Shown here piece after piece: positions 20,653 through 30,316 of a stretch of 64,000 nt of DNA. The stretch is from Hyaloscypha bicolor E (lineage: Eukaryota; Ascomycota; Leotiomycetes; Helotiales; Hyaloscyphaceae). The position numbers were made by a program, and so were the translations under genes. How positions within the stretch are numbered: the first letter of the stretch is position 1; each line of letters opens with the position of its first letter. The stretch lies in the NCBI RefSeq assembly GCF_002865645.1, contig NW_020194670.1:41840-105839 (forward strand), written 5' to 3'. The notes beneath the pieces are model-generated. The model had not been told where the DNA came from. It saw only the letters and a list, made by a program, of their open reading frames with translations, and searched no databases.

Positions 20653-22527
20653 ATGCTACGACCTAAATCTCCAGCGTGCCTCCTCTGCTCCTTCAGAGCA
20701 GCGCGAAGAGCACCACGGTCCTTTCTTCAATGGCCAAGCCAACAGACCATGTCCCTAAACATGAAGTTCCACCCTTTGAAAGCCGGTGAACGTCCGTCAC
20801 GAATGAGTCTTACAAAAGCGCGAGAAGTTGGCTCTGCAGATTCCGCAGCTGCTGGTGGAAGAACTCCACGCAGAAAACAAGATGGGCCGTTTGGGGGGAT
20901 GAATTTGAAAGTGGCAGGCATACGAGGTGTTCCGGATCGAGTACGGGACTCAAAAGATCCAAGAAACAAGAGAGATGAACGAAAGGATCATGGTTTCAAG
21001 GCACTGAAAATGCAGAGATCATTGGCGCCAGTCTCCTACGATCAGCGGACACGAATAAAGGAACGAATGGCAGAAGTTCGAACCTTCAGAGAATTCCCTT
21101 TGCTCGAGTCAGTTCGCAAGGCCATTGTGGAACAGGCATTACAAGGCATGGATGATCTTACGCCGACGCCCGTCCAAAAAATTGCTATTCCAGCCCTTCT
21201 GGGTGAGACCAGCAGGGCGCGGACCCGAATTAGACGTCAACAAGCTCTCCGAGAAGAGTTCCTCGTGGCCGCAGAGACTGGTTCCGGCAAGACACTCGCA
21301 TATCTAATACCTACGATTAATGCTGTTAAATTGGCAGAGGCTGCAGATGCTGAAATTGAGGAGCATGAGAAGGCATTGGAGGAGGAACGGAGACGAAAGA
21401 ATGATATAACCTTAGTCTCGCCACCTCTGTCGAACATGCCGCACCCAACGACAGGTCGGCCAAGAGCAGTGATTCTTGTTCCAACAGCTGAGCTGGTGAC
21501 ACAAGTTGGCAACCTTATCAAGGCAATGTCACACACTGTCAAGTTCCGTTCGGCGTTAATATCGTCTTCGTTCAGCGGTATTGTTATTCGAAATCGATTG
21601 TTTTCGCCAAAAGGTATCGATATTCTAGTCTCAACACCTCATCTCCTGGCTTCAATTGCCGACTCAGATCCCAATATTCTCTCTCGCGTTACTCATCTCG
21701 TCATCGATGAAGCTGATTCCCTGATGGACCGTGGCTTTGCCCCACTCACATCGGCCATTATCGACAGATCTAGCCCATCCCTCCAACAGCTCATTCTCTG
21801 CTCTGCAACGATCCCTCGCAGTCTGGATACCTATCTACGGAAGCGTTTTCCAGATATCCGACGCCTTGTGACTCCAAATTTGCACGCCATCCCTCGACGA
21901 GTTCAGCTGGGTGTTGTCGATGTGGAAAGGCCTCCGTACCAAGGCAATAAAGACCTGGCTTGTGCAGATACGATATGGTCAATTGGAAAGGCAGCTGCTG
22001 ACCACGATGGGCCGGTAAAGGGGGAGATGGACGTGAAGCGGATCCTTGTTTTTGTCAATGAACGCGAGACGACCCAAGCCGTCACCGAGTACCTTGTGTC
22101 GAAAGGAATCGATGCGATTGCCTTGAGTCGTGACACGCCCGAGGAGCGGCAGTCGGAAATGTTGGCCTCGTTCACGCCCGCAAAACCACTTTCAGCTCCA
22201 AAGGTTGATCATCCAGGATCTCTCGCGGACAACCAGCCGAACTACGTTCCAATCGGCAAGGCGCCGCCTCCGGTGAAGCGTAGCCTTCCAAATGTGAAGG
22301 TGTTGGTCACGACTGATTTGGGATCCCGGGGGATCGACACGTTGGCTGTGAGGCATGTAATTTTGTACGATGTACCGCATTCTACCATAGATTTCATTCA
22401 TAGACTTGGGCGAACTGGGAGAATGGGTAGGAGGGGGAGAGGAATTGTACTTGTAGGGAAGCATGATCGGCGGGATGTTGTGGCTGAGGTGAAGGAGGGG
22501 ATGTTCAAAGGACAGGCGTTGATTTGA
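20653..22527 (+). CDS. MRH4: Mitochondrial DEAD-box RNA helicase MRH4
   Basis: ATP-dependent RNA helicase; in yeast MRH4 works in assembly of the large mitochondrial ribosomal subunit. 624 aa, no introns. The N-terminus is Arg/Ser-rich and poor in acidic residues (MLRPKSPACLLCSFRAARRA), as expected for mitochondrial import. Motifs in order: Q-motif region TPTPVQKIAIPAL, motif I AAETGSGKT (206-214), PTAEL (Ia), motif II DEAD at 352-355, motif III CSAT, LVTTDLGSRGID (V) and HRLGRTGRMGRRG (VI). The variant ending at motif VI followed by KHDRRDVV, with a long insertion after motif I, fits MRH4 better than cytosolic helicases. Confidence 0.92.
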   Translation: MLRPKSPACLLCSFRAARRAPRSFLQWPSQQTMSLNMKFHPLKAGERPSRMSLTKAREVGSADSAAAGGRTPRRKQDGPFGGMNLKVAGIRGVPDRVRDSKDPRNKRDERKDHGFKALKMQRSLAPVSYDQRTRIKERMAEVRTFREFPLLESVRKAIVEQALQGMDDLTPTPVQKIAIPALLGETSRARTRIRRQQALREEFLVAAETGSGKTLAYLIPTINAVKLAEAADAEIEEHEKALEEERRRKNDITLVSPPLSNMPHPTTGRPRAVILVPTAELVTQVGNLIKAMSHTVKFRSALISSSFSGIVIRNRLFSPKGIDILVSTPHLLASIADSDPNILSRVTHLVIDEADSLMDRGFAPLTSAIIDRSSPSLQQLILCSATIPRSLDTYLRKRFPDIRRLVTPNLHAIPRRVQLGVVDVERPPYQGNKDLACADTIWSIGKAAADHDGPVKGEMDVKRILVFVNERETTQAVTEYLVSKGIDAIALSRDTPEERQSEMLASFTPAKPLSAPKVDHPGSLADNQPNYVPIGKAPPPVKRSLPNVKVLVTTDLGSRGIDTLAVRHVILYDVPHSTIDFIHRLGRTGRMGRRGRGIVLVGKHDRRDVVAEVKEGMFKGQALI

Positions 22528-24131
22528 GACGCATTCGGCAGGCACAGAAAGATGTCCATTTTGTATCATAAGAATATACCCATCTCGAGATGTTTCCCTA
22601 GTCTATTGTGGAAATCTCTTGTTGCAATCCCTGACATATTTGTTGAAGTTACTCTCCTTTTGCGAGTCTGGTTGCCCGAGCCCGCCCGTTCTATTCCCGG
22701 TTGGTAAGGCTGAATGAAACTGAATGTCGGTGGGCGACATGCACTGCACCCTTATTGTAACTCCTTTGCAGGGGTCCTGTAACTCAGGGATGAAATCATA
22801 TTTGATCATCCTTGAGCGGCAGCGCCACGAGCGCTGCCGCTCTGTCATCCAAGTCAATCCTTCGGGACACGACATAGACTTTGAAATCGTTCAAAATCTA
22901 CCAACGCAGTCCATTGGACGGCTCACTGCAGATTATTGAGTTGAGGGACCAAGTTGCTAAGTTCAGTTGGTGGATGACTAAATTGCATTAAGCAAGGATA
23001 AAGATGGACAATGCCCATTCTCATCAAAGCCAACTTGGCTGCAAGGAAGCCCGTTAAGCGAGGGCGGCTTGGGTAATTAGGGGGGAGAAGCACGTGACTA
23101 AAAGTCGGCTGCCTCTGGAGGTCGCTGTTTTCATAGTCTCTAGCCCGGCAACAGAAACCATAAGGCTTCGTACAAAACATTTAGCGATAGAAATTTTTTG
23201 TCATATGTTATGGACGCACCTGTTTTTCACCGTCCGTCAGGCCAGCGAAGCTACGCCTCGGCAGTGATTGCTCGGTCGGTCGGCTGGATGCATCCACTCT
23301 GTCCTGTGGAGCGAAAGTGGTGCTCCTACTAGAAATTTACATAAATTGATCCACACTTCGTAAAGGCGTGGGATCTTTGGCCGCTAGATGCAAGCTCTCG
23401 CTCGCCAAGGCGCCAACTGAAGTTCCAAGTAAGCTATGGCTGCGATCTTCAAGTATTCCTCTCAGTAAGGCTAGGATGTGAAACTTTGGGTCGATATACG
23501 GCCATAGTGAAGGAGCTTGGGCTGATCAGCGAGTTGCCCAGCGATTGCAAAGCCTCGCAAGGCGAACTTTGGGTTACCAATATTTCCAAATCTGCACGGA
23601 AATCCTTACGCAAAACCTTCCCACTCTCTTGAGAGGATTAAATTCGATCCCGGACCAAGTTCGAGTGTGGGGAAGTTCCTGCGTTAACCTCTTGTGCCAG
23701 CTATTGGATATGCGTGTCGAGGCTAACCTTAACCTGACCGCCTCAGCCCCGAGTTAAACCTCGTGGGACGGCGAGGTGCGTAAAGGATTGCGGGATGTGT
23801 GCCTCATTGGCTTTCCCTTAAAGCCAAGTTTGACGGGCCTGAGGTAGCGCCATCATCCGTAAAGCTATGGTGCTAGTAGCAGGCAGGTGTAACCCCCCAA
23901 ACTCCTCTTACCTCGACCAGCGCCTCCAAGAGATGCGGCGCCGGTTTGCGTTGGCTCGTGTATAATAAGTCAGTCCATGCCCACTCCTTTAAGAGAACGT
24001 GTTTCCCAACTTCAAGTTTGAATTCTTTTGCAGTTTCAAAGCCCTTCCCCAGAAGCTGTAACTTTAAGTGAAGATTGAAGAGCCATCAAGATCAACGCAC
24101 CCACGAAAACACCATAAACTCAAACATTACG
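22528..24131. other. 1.6-kb intergenic region
   Basis: No coding family, tRNA or transposon end recognised. It contains the hairpin at 22814-22842 and a CACGTGAC box near 23092. A 70-codon frame at 23545-23757 shows no domain. The last few hundred bases should carry the promoter of the LITAF-like gene. Confidence 0.5.
22814..22842. repeat. GC-rich perfect hairpin
   Basis: A 12-bp perfect stem, GAGCGGCAGCGC and its complement, around the 5-nt loop CACGA. It lies 287 bp after the MRH4 stop in non-coding sequence. Confidence 0.75.
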
Positions 24132-24616
24132 ATGGCTTCCCCACAGTACACCGCTGAACAACCTCAGTACCATACTGAGCAACCTGCCATGCAACCCATC
24201 CAAGAGAAAAACTACCCACAACAAGGATTGCCTGAACAACCTATGGCGCAGCAGCCTGTGCCAGCAAACAACTTCGCAAGCGCAACACCTCTCGTGTCAT
24301 TGCAACAAGGTCCGGCACCCGTTGACTGCCCAGTGTGCAGAGTGAGGCAGATGACGAGGGTGGAGTTTGTTTCTGGTGGAACTACCCAGTAAGTCTTCTT
24401 TCTCGGCAGGTGAAAGACGAATATCAGGATACAGAAACTGATTTACGGAATAGTCTTATTGCAATCCTTTGCTGTCTCGGTCTCTGCTGTGGCTGTGTTC
24501 CCTATCTCACGACTTGGTTCAAGGACGTCGAGCATAAGTGTGGAAATTGCGGGGCGCTGCTGGCGGTTTGGCATCGCAGCGGGAGGGTGGAGGTTATTGC
24601 ACATGCTACTACGTAA
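24132..24616 (+). CDS. LITAF-like zinc-ribbon membrane-associated protein
   Basis: LITAF-domain proteins sit on the cytosolic face of endosomal or plasma membranes, held by a short hydrophobic segment inside a split zinc ribbon. 139 aa from exons 24132-24388 and 24454-24616, with a 65-nt GTAAGT-TAG intron. The N-terminus is Pro/Gln-rich and tyrosine-containing (PQYTAEQPQYHTEQ). The first zinc half is C66-x2-C69 (DCPVC), the hydrophobic Cys-rich stretch is LIAILCCLGLCCGCVPYL, and the second half is C115-x2-C118 (HKCGNCG). This arrangement is diagnostic for the domain. ATG 24132 is preceded by an A-rich leader. Its precise role in fungi is not established. Confidence 0.88.
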
Positions 24617-25294
24617 GGGACTACGGATTGTGGTGGGGATTGGGAGGGAATTGAATCATACCAGGATTACGAGATGTGATTGGTGGGATTGATACTTGAT
24701 ATGGATGTAAAATCGGATGGGTCGAAGAACTTTCAATACTAGGCATTTCGTTCTATTCAATATTTGAAATCAATAGTTACTTTAGTGGCTACTCAATGGT
24801 TCCAGACAAAGCGCGTATCTTTCGTTAGAGCTGAACGTGATGGACCTCAGCGAAGGCACTGCGACTCGACTTAGAACTCCTATTCTTTTCTGCGCCTTGC
24901 GTCTTCCTAATTCTGCTTCAATCAAGAGTTCCAGCGTCACGGTCCGTGTTCCTTCTTCTACTGAAGCTGGAAGTAACTTCAAGTACCAGAAGTCAACAAC
25001 TCATTATCACCAGGAGCAGAGCATCGACTCGACCCTGAAAAGCTTGACCAGAGTCTGAATTAATGAAGGTCACTTTTCCTAGACGGATCATAACATTCTA
25101 AAAGTGTATTATTAAGAGTGGGATATGCTGGTAAACAGAAGACGGGAGGCAAAAAAGCCACACTCGCTATCTGGACAACCAATGATGAGTCATCGAGTTC
25201 CAAGGCTCCACTCGATGCCAAAACGCATACCGTTATCAATCATGGATTCATCTCTAAACGTTGTCATGTCTTGCATCCATTATCTGCATCGAAC
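24617..25294. other. Intergenic region
   Basis: No gene recognised. The frame of the GNAT gene stays open upstream to 25118 but without an ATG or family similarity before 25295. Confidence 0.45.
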
Positions 25295-26118
25295 ATGACA
25301 TCAATAAGGGCACCACCAGTCGTCAAATCAAGTTACACCCAGGTGGACTTAGTTCCGTGGGACCCGGAGTCCCCCGAACATGTCGAACGAATGGTGCAAC
25401 AACGAATAGCTTGTGGGTGGAAGCACGACCAGGTAGAAATGTGGAAGTCCTGGCAAAGAGATGGCAGATTGGTTCTGCAATGGGTGGTAATATACTCCTC
25501 GATATTATGTATTCGGCCCTAAATTCCCCAGGTCCTGTCAGAATCCGATCCCGCAAGGGCAGAAAAGCTGGAGAAACATACTGCTGCATTCCCAAGAGAG
25601 AGTGGACCTCTTGTAGACTCCGCAGTAACCCTAGGCGGCGAGCCCAGAGCTCCGAACCTGGAAAAGAGGTTCATTGCCGTCGGACATATTTCCTTGAATA
25701 AGGAGTATGAGACGCCTGAGCGTACAGAACCGGCAGAAGGACTGTACTGGATCGCAAATTTTTATATCTCAGCTGCACTTCAATTCATGGGATTGGGGCG
25801 GGCGGCAATGGATGCCGTAGAGAGTATGGCGATTTCGGAGCCACTGTGTGTGAAGACTTTGGCTCTTAGCACGGTGGCAAATGAATATGAAGCCAGGGAC
25901 GAAAGGTGGGCGGCATTGGAGAGAGATCCACCAAAGGTTGGTTTAATGATGAGCATTGGAAGTTTATGTGCTAACATGTGTAGATTCTGAACCAGGATTG
26001 GTACGAGAGGAGAGGATATGTGGTTTATAAGAGAAACGAGAAGATGTGGTCTGAGAAGGATTCGAAGGGGAAGGAGTGGTGGTTTCCAGCGGTGTTTATG
26101 AAGAAGGACATCAGATAG
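25295..26118 (+). CDS. GNAT-family N-acetyltransferase (fungal)
   Basis: Predicted acetyl-CoA-dependent transferase, 243 aa as spliced. Exons 25295-25486, 25532-25936 and 25984-26118 are joined by introns of 45 nt (25487-25531) and 47 nt (25937-25983). The first intron removes an in-frame TAA and the joined frame is continuous. The N-terminus YTQVDLVPWDPESPEHVERM and QQRIACGW are typical of a fungal GNAT subgroup. The fold's core follows: RFIAVGHISLNKEYE (strand 4 region), LYWIANFYI, then the acetyl-CoA loop FMGLGRAAMDAVE (Q/R-x2-G-x-G/A type), LALSTVANEYE, and the strand 6 motif NQDWYERRGYVVYKR. The protein ends AVFMKKDIR. Substrate unknown. Confidence 0.88.
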
Positions 26119-27891
26119 AATGCGTCGATAAAATGCACCAGGAGAGTAGAGGAGCGACTGCAGGTTAATGAAGCCATGCAATTGAAAGAATTGAACGAAC
26201 AAGGAGGCGAGGTATACCTAGAGACGCTGACAATGGCAGAGGTCGTACGAAGGTAGGTTTGAGAGTCAATTTTCTACTTCCGCCCGATTATCACACTAGG
26301 GAGTTGTACTGGAATAGAGTGGTGCACTAGTAAGATTACAATTGACAATTTCAAACTTCCATTGGTGTTCGAAGATTGATTGGATTGCGGTTAGGCGGCC
26401 CGCGATAATGAGATTAGCGAGCAGTACTTCGTAATGAAGATGCAGCACAATTAGAGCTGTGAGTTCGCCAGAAGGACGGACAAGTTCGCTTTGAGCTCTT
26501 CGAGGTTTGTGGGAGGACGATTCCATCTTTGCGAAAGCTTTAAACTCGTAGCTGACGTCAAAAATTTGGGTGGATTGCGGGAACCATGTGGTTGAACGCA
26601 TCAAGTTCCTAGAGAACAATCAGATACGCTCTCTCCCTGATAATTTCCGAGACCTAAAGTTCGATGTCGAGCATTCGAGCGATCAGTTGGGAGCTGTCGA
26701 AGACATAGCTCAGAGAGATGTCAAAAGCATGGGTTTGGCACCCAGAGCTGTCCTTGAGATCATTCAAGGGAATGTCAAAGCTGGGAGCGAGCACTCCATG
26801 AATAGCCTGAATATGACTTCAAGGTGAAGGGACTCTTACCAGCTGAATGGTAGCGAGCTTCGAAAACTCGGAGGCTGCCAAGGAGGTTGGTGGAGGCAAT
26901 ATGAGGTCGCCGACGACACGGTACACGAGCTCAGGCGACTCCATGTCGTAAATAGATACGATGAGCTCTGAGACGACAAGAGGAGAGCTGGAACCGGGAA
27001 GCGTGAGGCTTTTCGATTGTGCATGTCGACACTCACAGAAGTCGCAAAAGTCCCCCGAGATGTTGCACTTTCCACAACTATCGAGCGGCGAGCCCTCACT
27101 CCCCGCAACCAGTCGCGACAATTCTGGAAAGAGAAGTAACAGCTATTTGGTTGTCGAATTCAACCATCGTGCTTAGAATAATTTATATGGGTATCAAGGT
27201 TGGAAAGCGCCCTGTAAGTAAGACAGAGAGAGACTTGCAAGACGTGCAGCGAGTTTTGAGTCAGTTCCTTCGTCTTCTAAATGAGCTTTCCGATCTGTCT
27301 GCACAAAATGAAGGGTTCGAAACTAATTTGAAAGCATTTTCCGTATTTGGCAGTGGTGACACTGCATCTAGCCTTTCACAAGGACGCAAGTCGTCCTGGG
27401 GAAGTGTGTACACCAAGCATCGTTGGGGCTGTTTAGCGAGCCAAGAAGCGAGAGCCGGATCCTACTACCAAAAAAACTGACGAAGAAAAAGTGAAATCCA
27501 CACCGTGCAGCCCGTCATTGAGAATTAAACTCGATGCTGGCGTTCAGGGCGGCCATATTCAAATAAAACTTAATGCCCATTTTGTCACAAAAACGCAAAA
27601 GGGAAGAACCAATAGTCGCACTGAGCTGAATAAACTGTTAGACGGAATTTTATTGCTGACCATCACGGATCAACTCACGATCGAACTCAGAACCATCTCG
27701 GAACATGTTCAGATATGTGAACGAGATATCATAACCCTGTAGTGTGTTAGAAGAAACTTCTTGTTTCGAAGTGAAGTGTGACTTGCATTAGACCATGCGA
27801 CTCAACGAAAGTTTCGGGAAAATGCCTTATTTTAATCTATCAAAGGGGTAAGTAAAGTGGCGAGAAAAACGCCAAGAGTCAACGGGAGCAC
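26119..27891. other. Unassigned region with possible eroded gene(s)
   Basis: No family recognised. The most protein-like plus-strand frames are 26551-26827 (FLENNQIRSLPDNFRDL, AVEDIAQRDVKSMGL) and about 27187-27480 (TERDLQDVQRVLSQFLRLL), both charged and helical. No splice scheme joins them cleanly, and a stop follows the best join (a 32-nt intron at 26824). A remnant of a signalling or STAND-type N-terminal helical domain is possible but unproven. A minus-strand frame (26819-27121) with a CGKC and CDFCEC pattern overlaps and cannot be real at the same time. Confidence 0.3.
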
Positions 27892-27893
27892 TA

Positions 27894-27987
27894 ATCGTTC
27901 GGCGGTTCCCACCTACAATTCGCCTAGCACGCCTTGTAGGTGAGGGATAGCGATACGCACAGAACAGCGATACGCAAATTTTTTACC
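27894..27987 (+). repeat. Left terminal inverted repeat of Fot1 element
   Basis: 94 bp starting ATCGTTCGGCGG, reverse complement of 29827-29920 with one mismatch (T for C in the AATTCGCC segment). Confidence 0.95.
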
Positions 27988-28555
27988 AAAATCTACTATT
28001 ATTTGCCTTAAACCCTACGCATCACTCCCATAAATCATGGAAAGTACAGCGCATTTGAGCCTTTACCTTCCAATAGTCCTCTGGAAATAATACCATTATC
28101 TGTCAATACTTTTTCCTCTATGGTTTGGCTAATCGGGCGTTCCGCATATTAACTACTTTGACCTCATCCTCATTATCTGCCGCAATATCTGCTCGCCCTT
28201 AATATACATAAATCTCTCTATACTTTTGAATGATCCTTCTATTATCCCTATTATTCCTCTTCTCCCTTTCTTGCTCTGCAAGGCTCAAATCGTGGACTCT
28301 TTGCTTTGCTAAAGCACCGGATAGTATGGATCGCTCCGCTATACCCTCAACCTTTTCTTATACATGCTTTATAGATAGTATAATTGGTATACTATTTATT
28401 ACTGCCTCTATTTGCTCCTTTATATATATAATACCCTTTTTTCGTATGCGAATTGTCAATGGCGTGGCCTAATTAGCCTAATTCTCGGCAGGAGGAGGAG
28501 TGCGGGGTAGCGGGGTAGCAAATGCGAGAGGAGAGAAGGGAAGAATTAGTAAAGA

Positions 28556-29791
28556 TTATCGAATTGAAGAGGTTAGAGGAGATGGCGTATGAGCTTGTTG
28601 TCTTATTTGCTTCTGAAGTTGCTTATATTCCTTCATTTTTGAGAGTACTATTTCTGGTTCGAGAGGAATTAGCCCTGTTTTCTTGAAGGAATTCCGTGCG
28701 ATTATACGGCTATTGAATATCTTATCCCAAAACCTCTGGAATATCGCAAAAAATGCCTTTTTATCCATTGTCTCTGCACCCATAAAGATCTCTCGATATA
28801 ATTCGACTTGGAACCAATGCTTTAAAGCTTGGAAAACGGCCATATCAAGAGGTTAGAGAAGGTGAGTGGTGTGTACAGGAAGCTTGAATAGTCATATGCG
28901 ATGCTTCTAATAATAGTCTAGGAATTCACGACTAATATGAGAGCCGTGGCCATCGAAAATCAAGATATAATATCTGCCGGGTCCAGAAGAGAGACAGAAT
29001 CTGTCAAAATGCTTAATATAGCATACTCTAAGCCAATAATTAGTAAATCCTGTAGGAGATCGCGCGAAAAGTATATTCTCGTCAAGCTGGTTTTTAAAGT
29101 ATCCCCGCAAGTAATATGCTCCCTTAAAAATAATTATTACTAGTACCTTAGTTCCTCTATAATTAATCATAGCCACTACTATCACAAGCTCTCGATTCTC
29201 TGGATCTATATTATATATAGCTTCGTAATTATGGGAAACGTAGACTTAATCGCCGGTAACGACTCCAATTTGGAACCCACTCTCGTCAAAGTTAGATATA
29301 TCGCAATCCTCTATATTATATCTTCTCTTGCATCAGTCAAATTCCTGGAAATGCCCCTTGACGTCCTCTACAATATATACAGCTAATCGCTTTGCGGATA
29401 AAGGCTTCTCTCGTATCGATTTGAGGAATTCGGCTTGCCGGACCATCCATACTTTGGTCCATCAAATCGATACTGACGAATTGGGATCCCCAGAGCTCCA
29501 AAAAAGGAGCCTTCCTGCAGCTGCACGAATCTCGTATATATTAGCCCTACGGCCGGAATATTGGAGCATAAGAATATACTCCTTTAGGGCATCGTCTTGT
29601 GGTGCGGAGAGCTTTTTGTTCTGCCCCCCTCGCGAGTGGCTGGGTGGACGCCCACGTCGACGAGCCATTAGACGTTCATATGGGGCCCCAAATTGCTTTG
29701 CAGCCTTCGTACCTTTCAGGTAAGGATCATTATCCATTGCATGAGAGGCTTTAGCTATGCGCTCTTCGATTTCATGTAGTTCGGGTGGCAT
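28556..29791 (-). pseudogene. Fot1/pogo transposase, six in-frame stops
   Basis: A DDE transposase frame from ATG 29791 (MPPELHEIEERIAKASHAMD, a pogo-type helix-turn-helix N-terminus) through KRLAVYIVEDVKGHFQEF, the first catalytic D in CDISNFDESGFQIG, MIVVAMINYRGTKV and the second D in ILIFDGHGSHIS, to TTHLL and PLDMAVFQALKHWFQVELY. Stops interrupt at 29462, 29333, 29246, 28907, 28892 and 28853 with no frameshift. By comparison with the family they look like former Arg, Arg, Gln, Trp, Arg and Gln codons, all C to T (or G to A) transitions as RIP makes. The C-terminus beyond 28556 is short for the family. Confidence 0.88.
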
Positions 29792-29826
29792 TTTGGTGAT
29801 TTTGGTGGAGTGATGTGTGGAAGTGG

Positions 29827-29920
29827 GGTAAAAAATTTGCGTATCGCTGTTCTGTGCGTATCGCTATCCCTCACCTACAAGGCGTGCTAGGCGGATTGTA
29901 GGTGGGAACCGCCGAACGAT
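29827..29920 (-). repeat. Right terminal inverted repeat of Fot1 element
   Basis: 94 bp, ending CCGCCGAACGAT. Pairs with 27894-27987. Confidence 0.95.
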
Positions 29921-29922
29921 TA

Positions 29923-30316
29923 GCTGTGTTGGGATGATCCTCGAAAGGGGGGAACGTGAAACAGCTCCTGACGACGACCGCATGAATGGGGGACATGCCA
30001 GAAATAGGTAGGGATTAGGTCTTACCAGTAAATCCTTCAAATCATCCAGCGAAGCGTGGTTTTCTGTTGTCAACGTTCAACAATCGCCATCGAAGCTTGA
30101 ACTCGTGGCCGCTAAATTTGGACGTTTTTGTCTGCGGCTGGAGGGTTTCAGCAGCATCATCACAGCCCGCCGCAGCTTCCCCCAGCAGGAACACCAGCAA
30201 CCCGAACACCGACCTCGGGCCTCTCCAGCCTCGGAAAACAACTGTTGCTGCTCAACACCATCCGCAATATCAATAACAACCCCCCGAGACCCCATTCCCT
30301 CGCTCATTCAGCCGCG
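29923..30316. other. Coronin upstream region
   Basis: 394 bp between the transposon and the coronin ATG. It includes a CA-rich tract likely to be 5' UTR (30160-30316). Frames here are not family-like. The transposon may have pushed upstream promoter elements 2 kb away. Confidence 0.45.

Larger units (their letters stand above)
27894..29920 (-). mobile_element. Fot1/pogo-type DNA transposon, 2027 bp, inactive
   Basis: Terminal inverted repeats of 94 bp (27894-27987 and 29827-29920) differ at a single base. TA flanks both ends (27892-27893 and 29921-29922), the target duplication of the Tc1/mariner superorder. Each end contains AGCGATACGCA twice and the inverted pair CCTACAA/TTGTAGG, likely transposase-binding sites. 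The minus-strand transposase keeps one frame for about 410 codons but has six stops. Total length fits Fot1-like elements (about 1.9-2.1 kb). It sits 395 bp upstream of the coronin start. Confidence 0.93.

Noticed and set aside
26819..27121. Minus-strand 100-codon frame with CGKC and CDFCEC
   Set aside because: Overlaps equally plausible plus-strand frames, lacks a recognised domain, and its possible intron would be only 33 nt.
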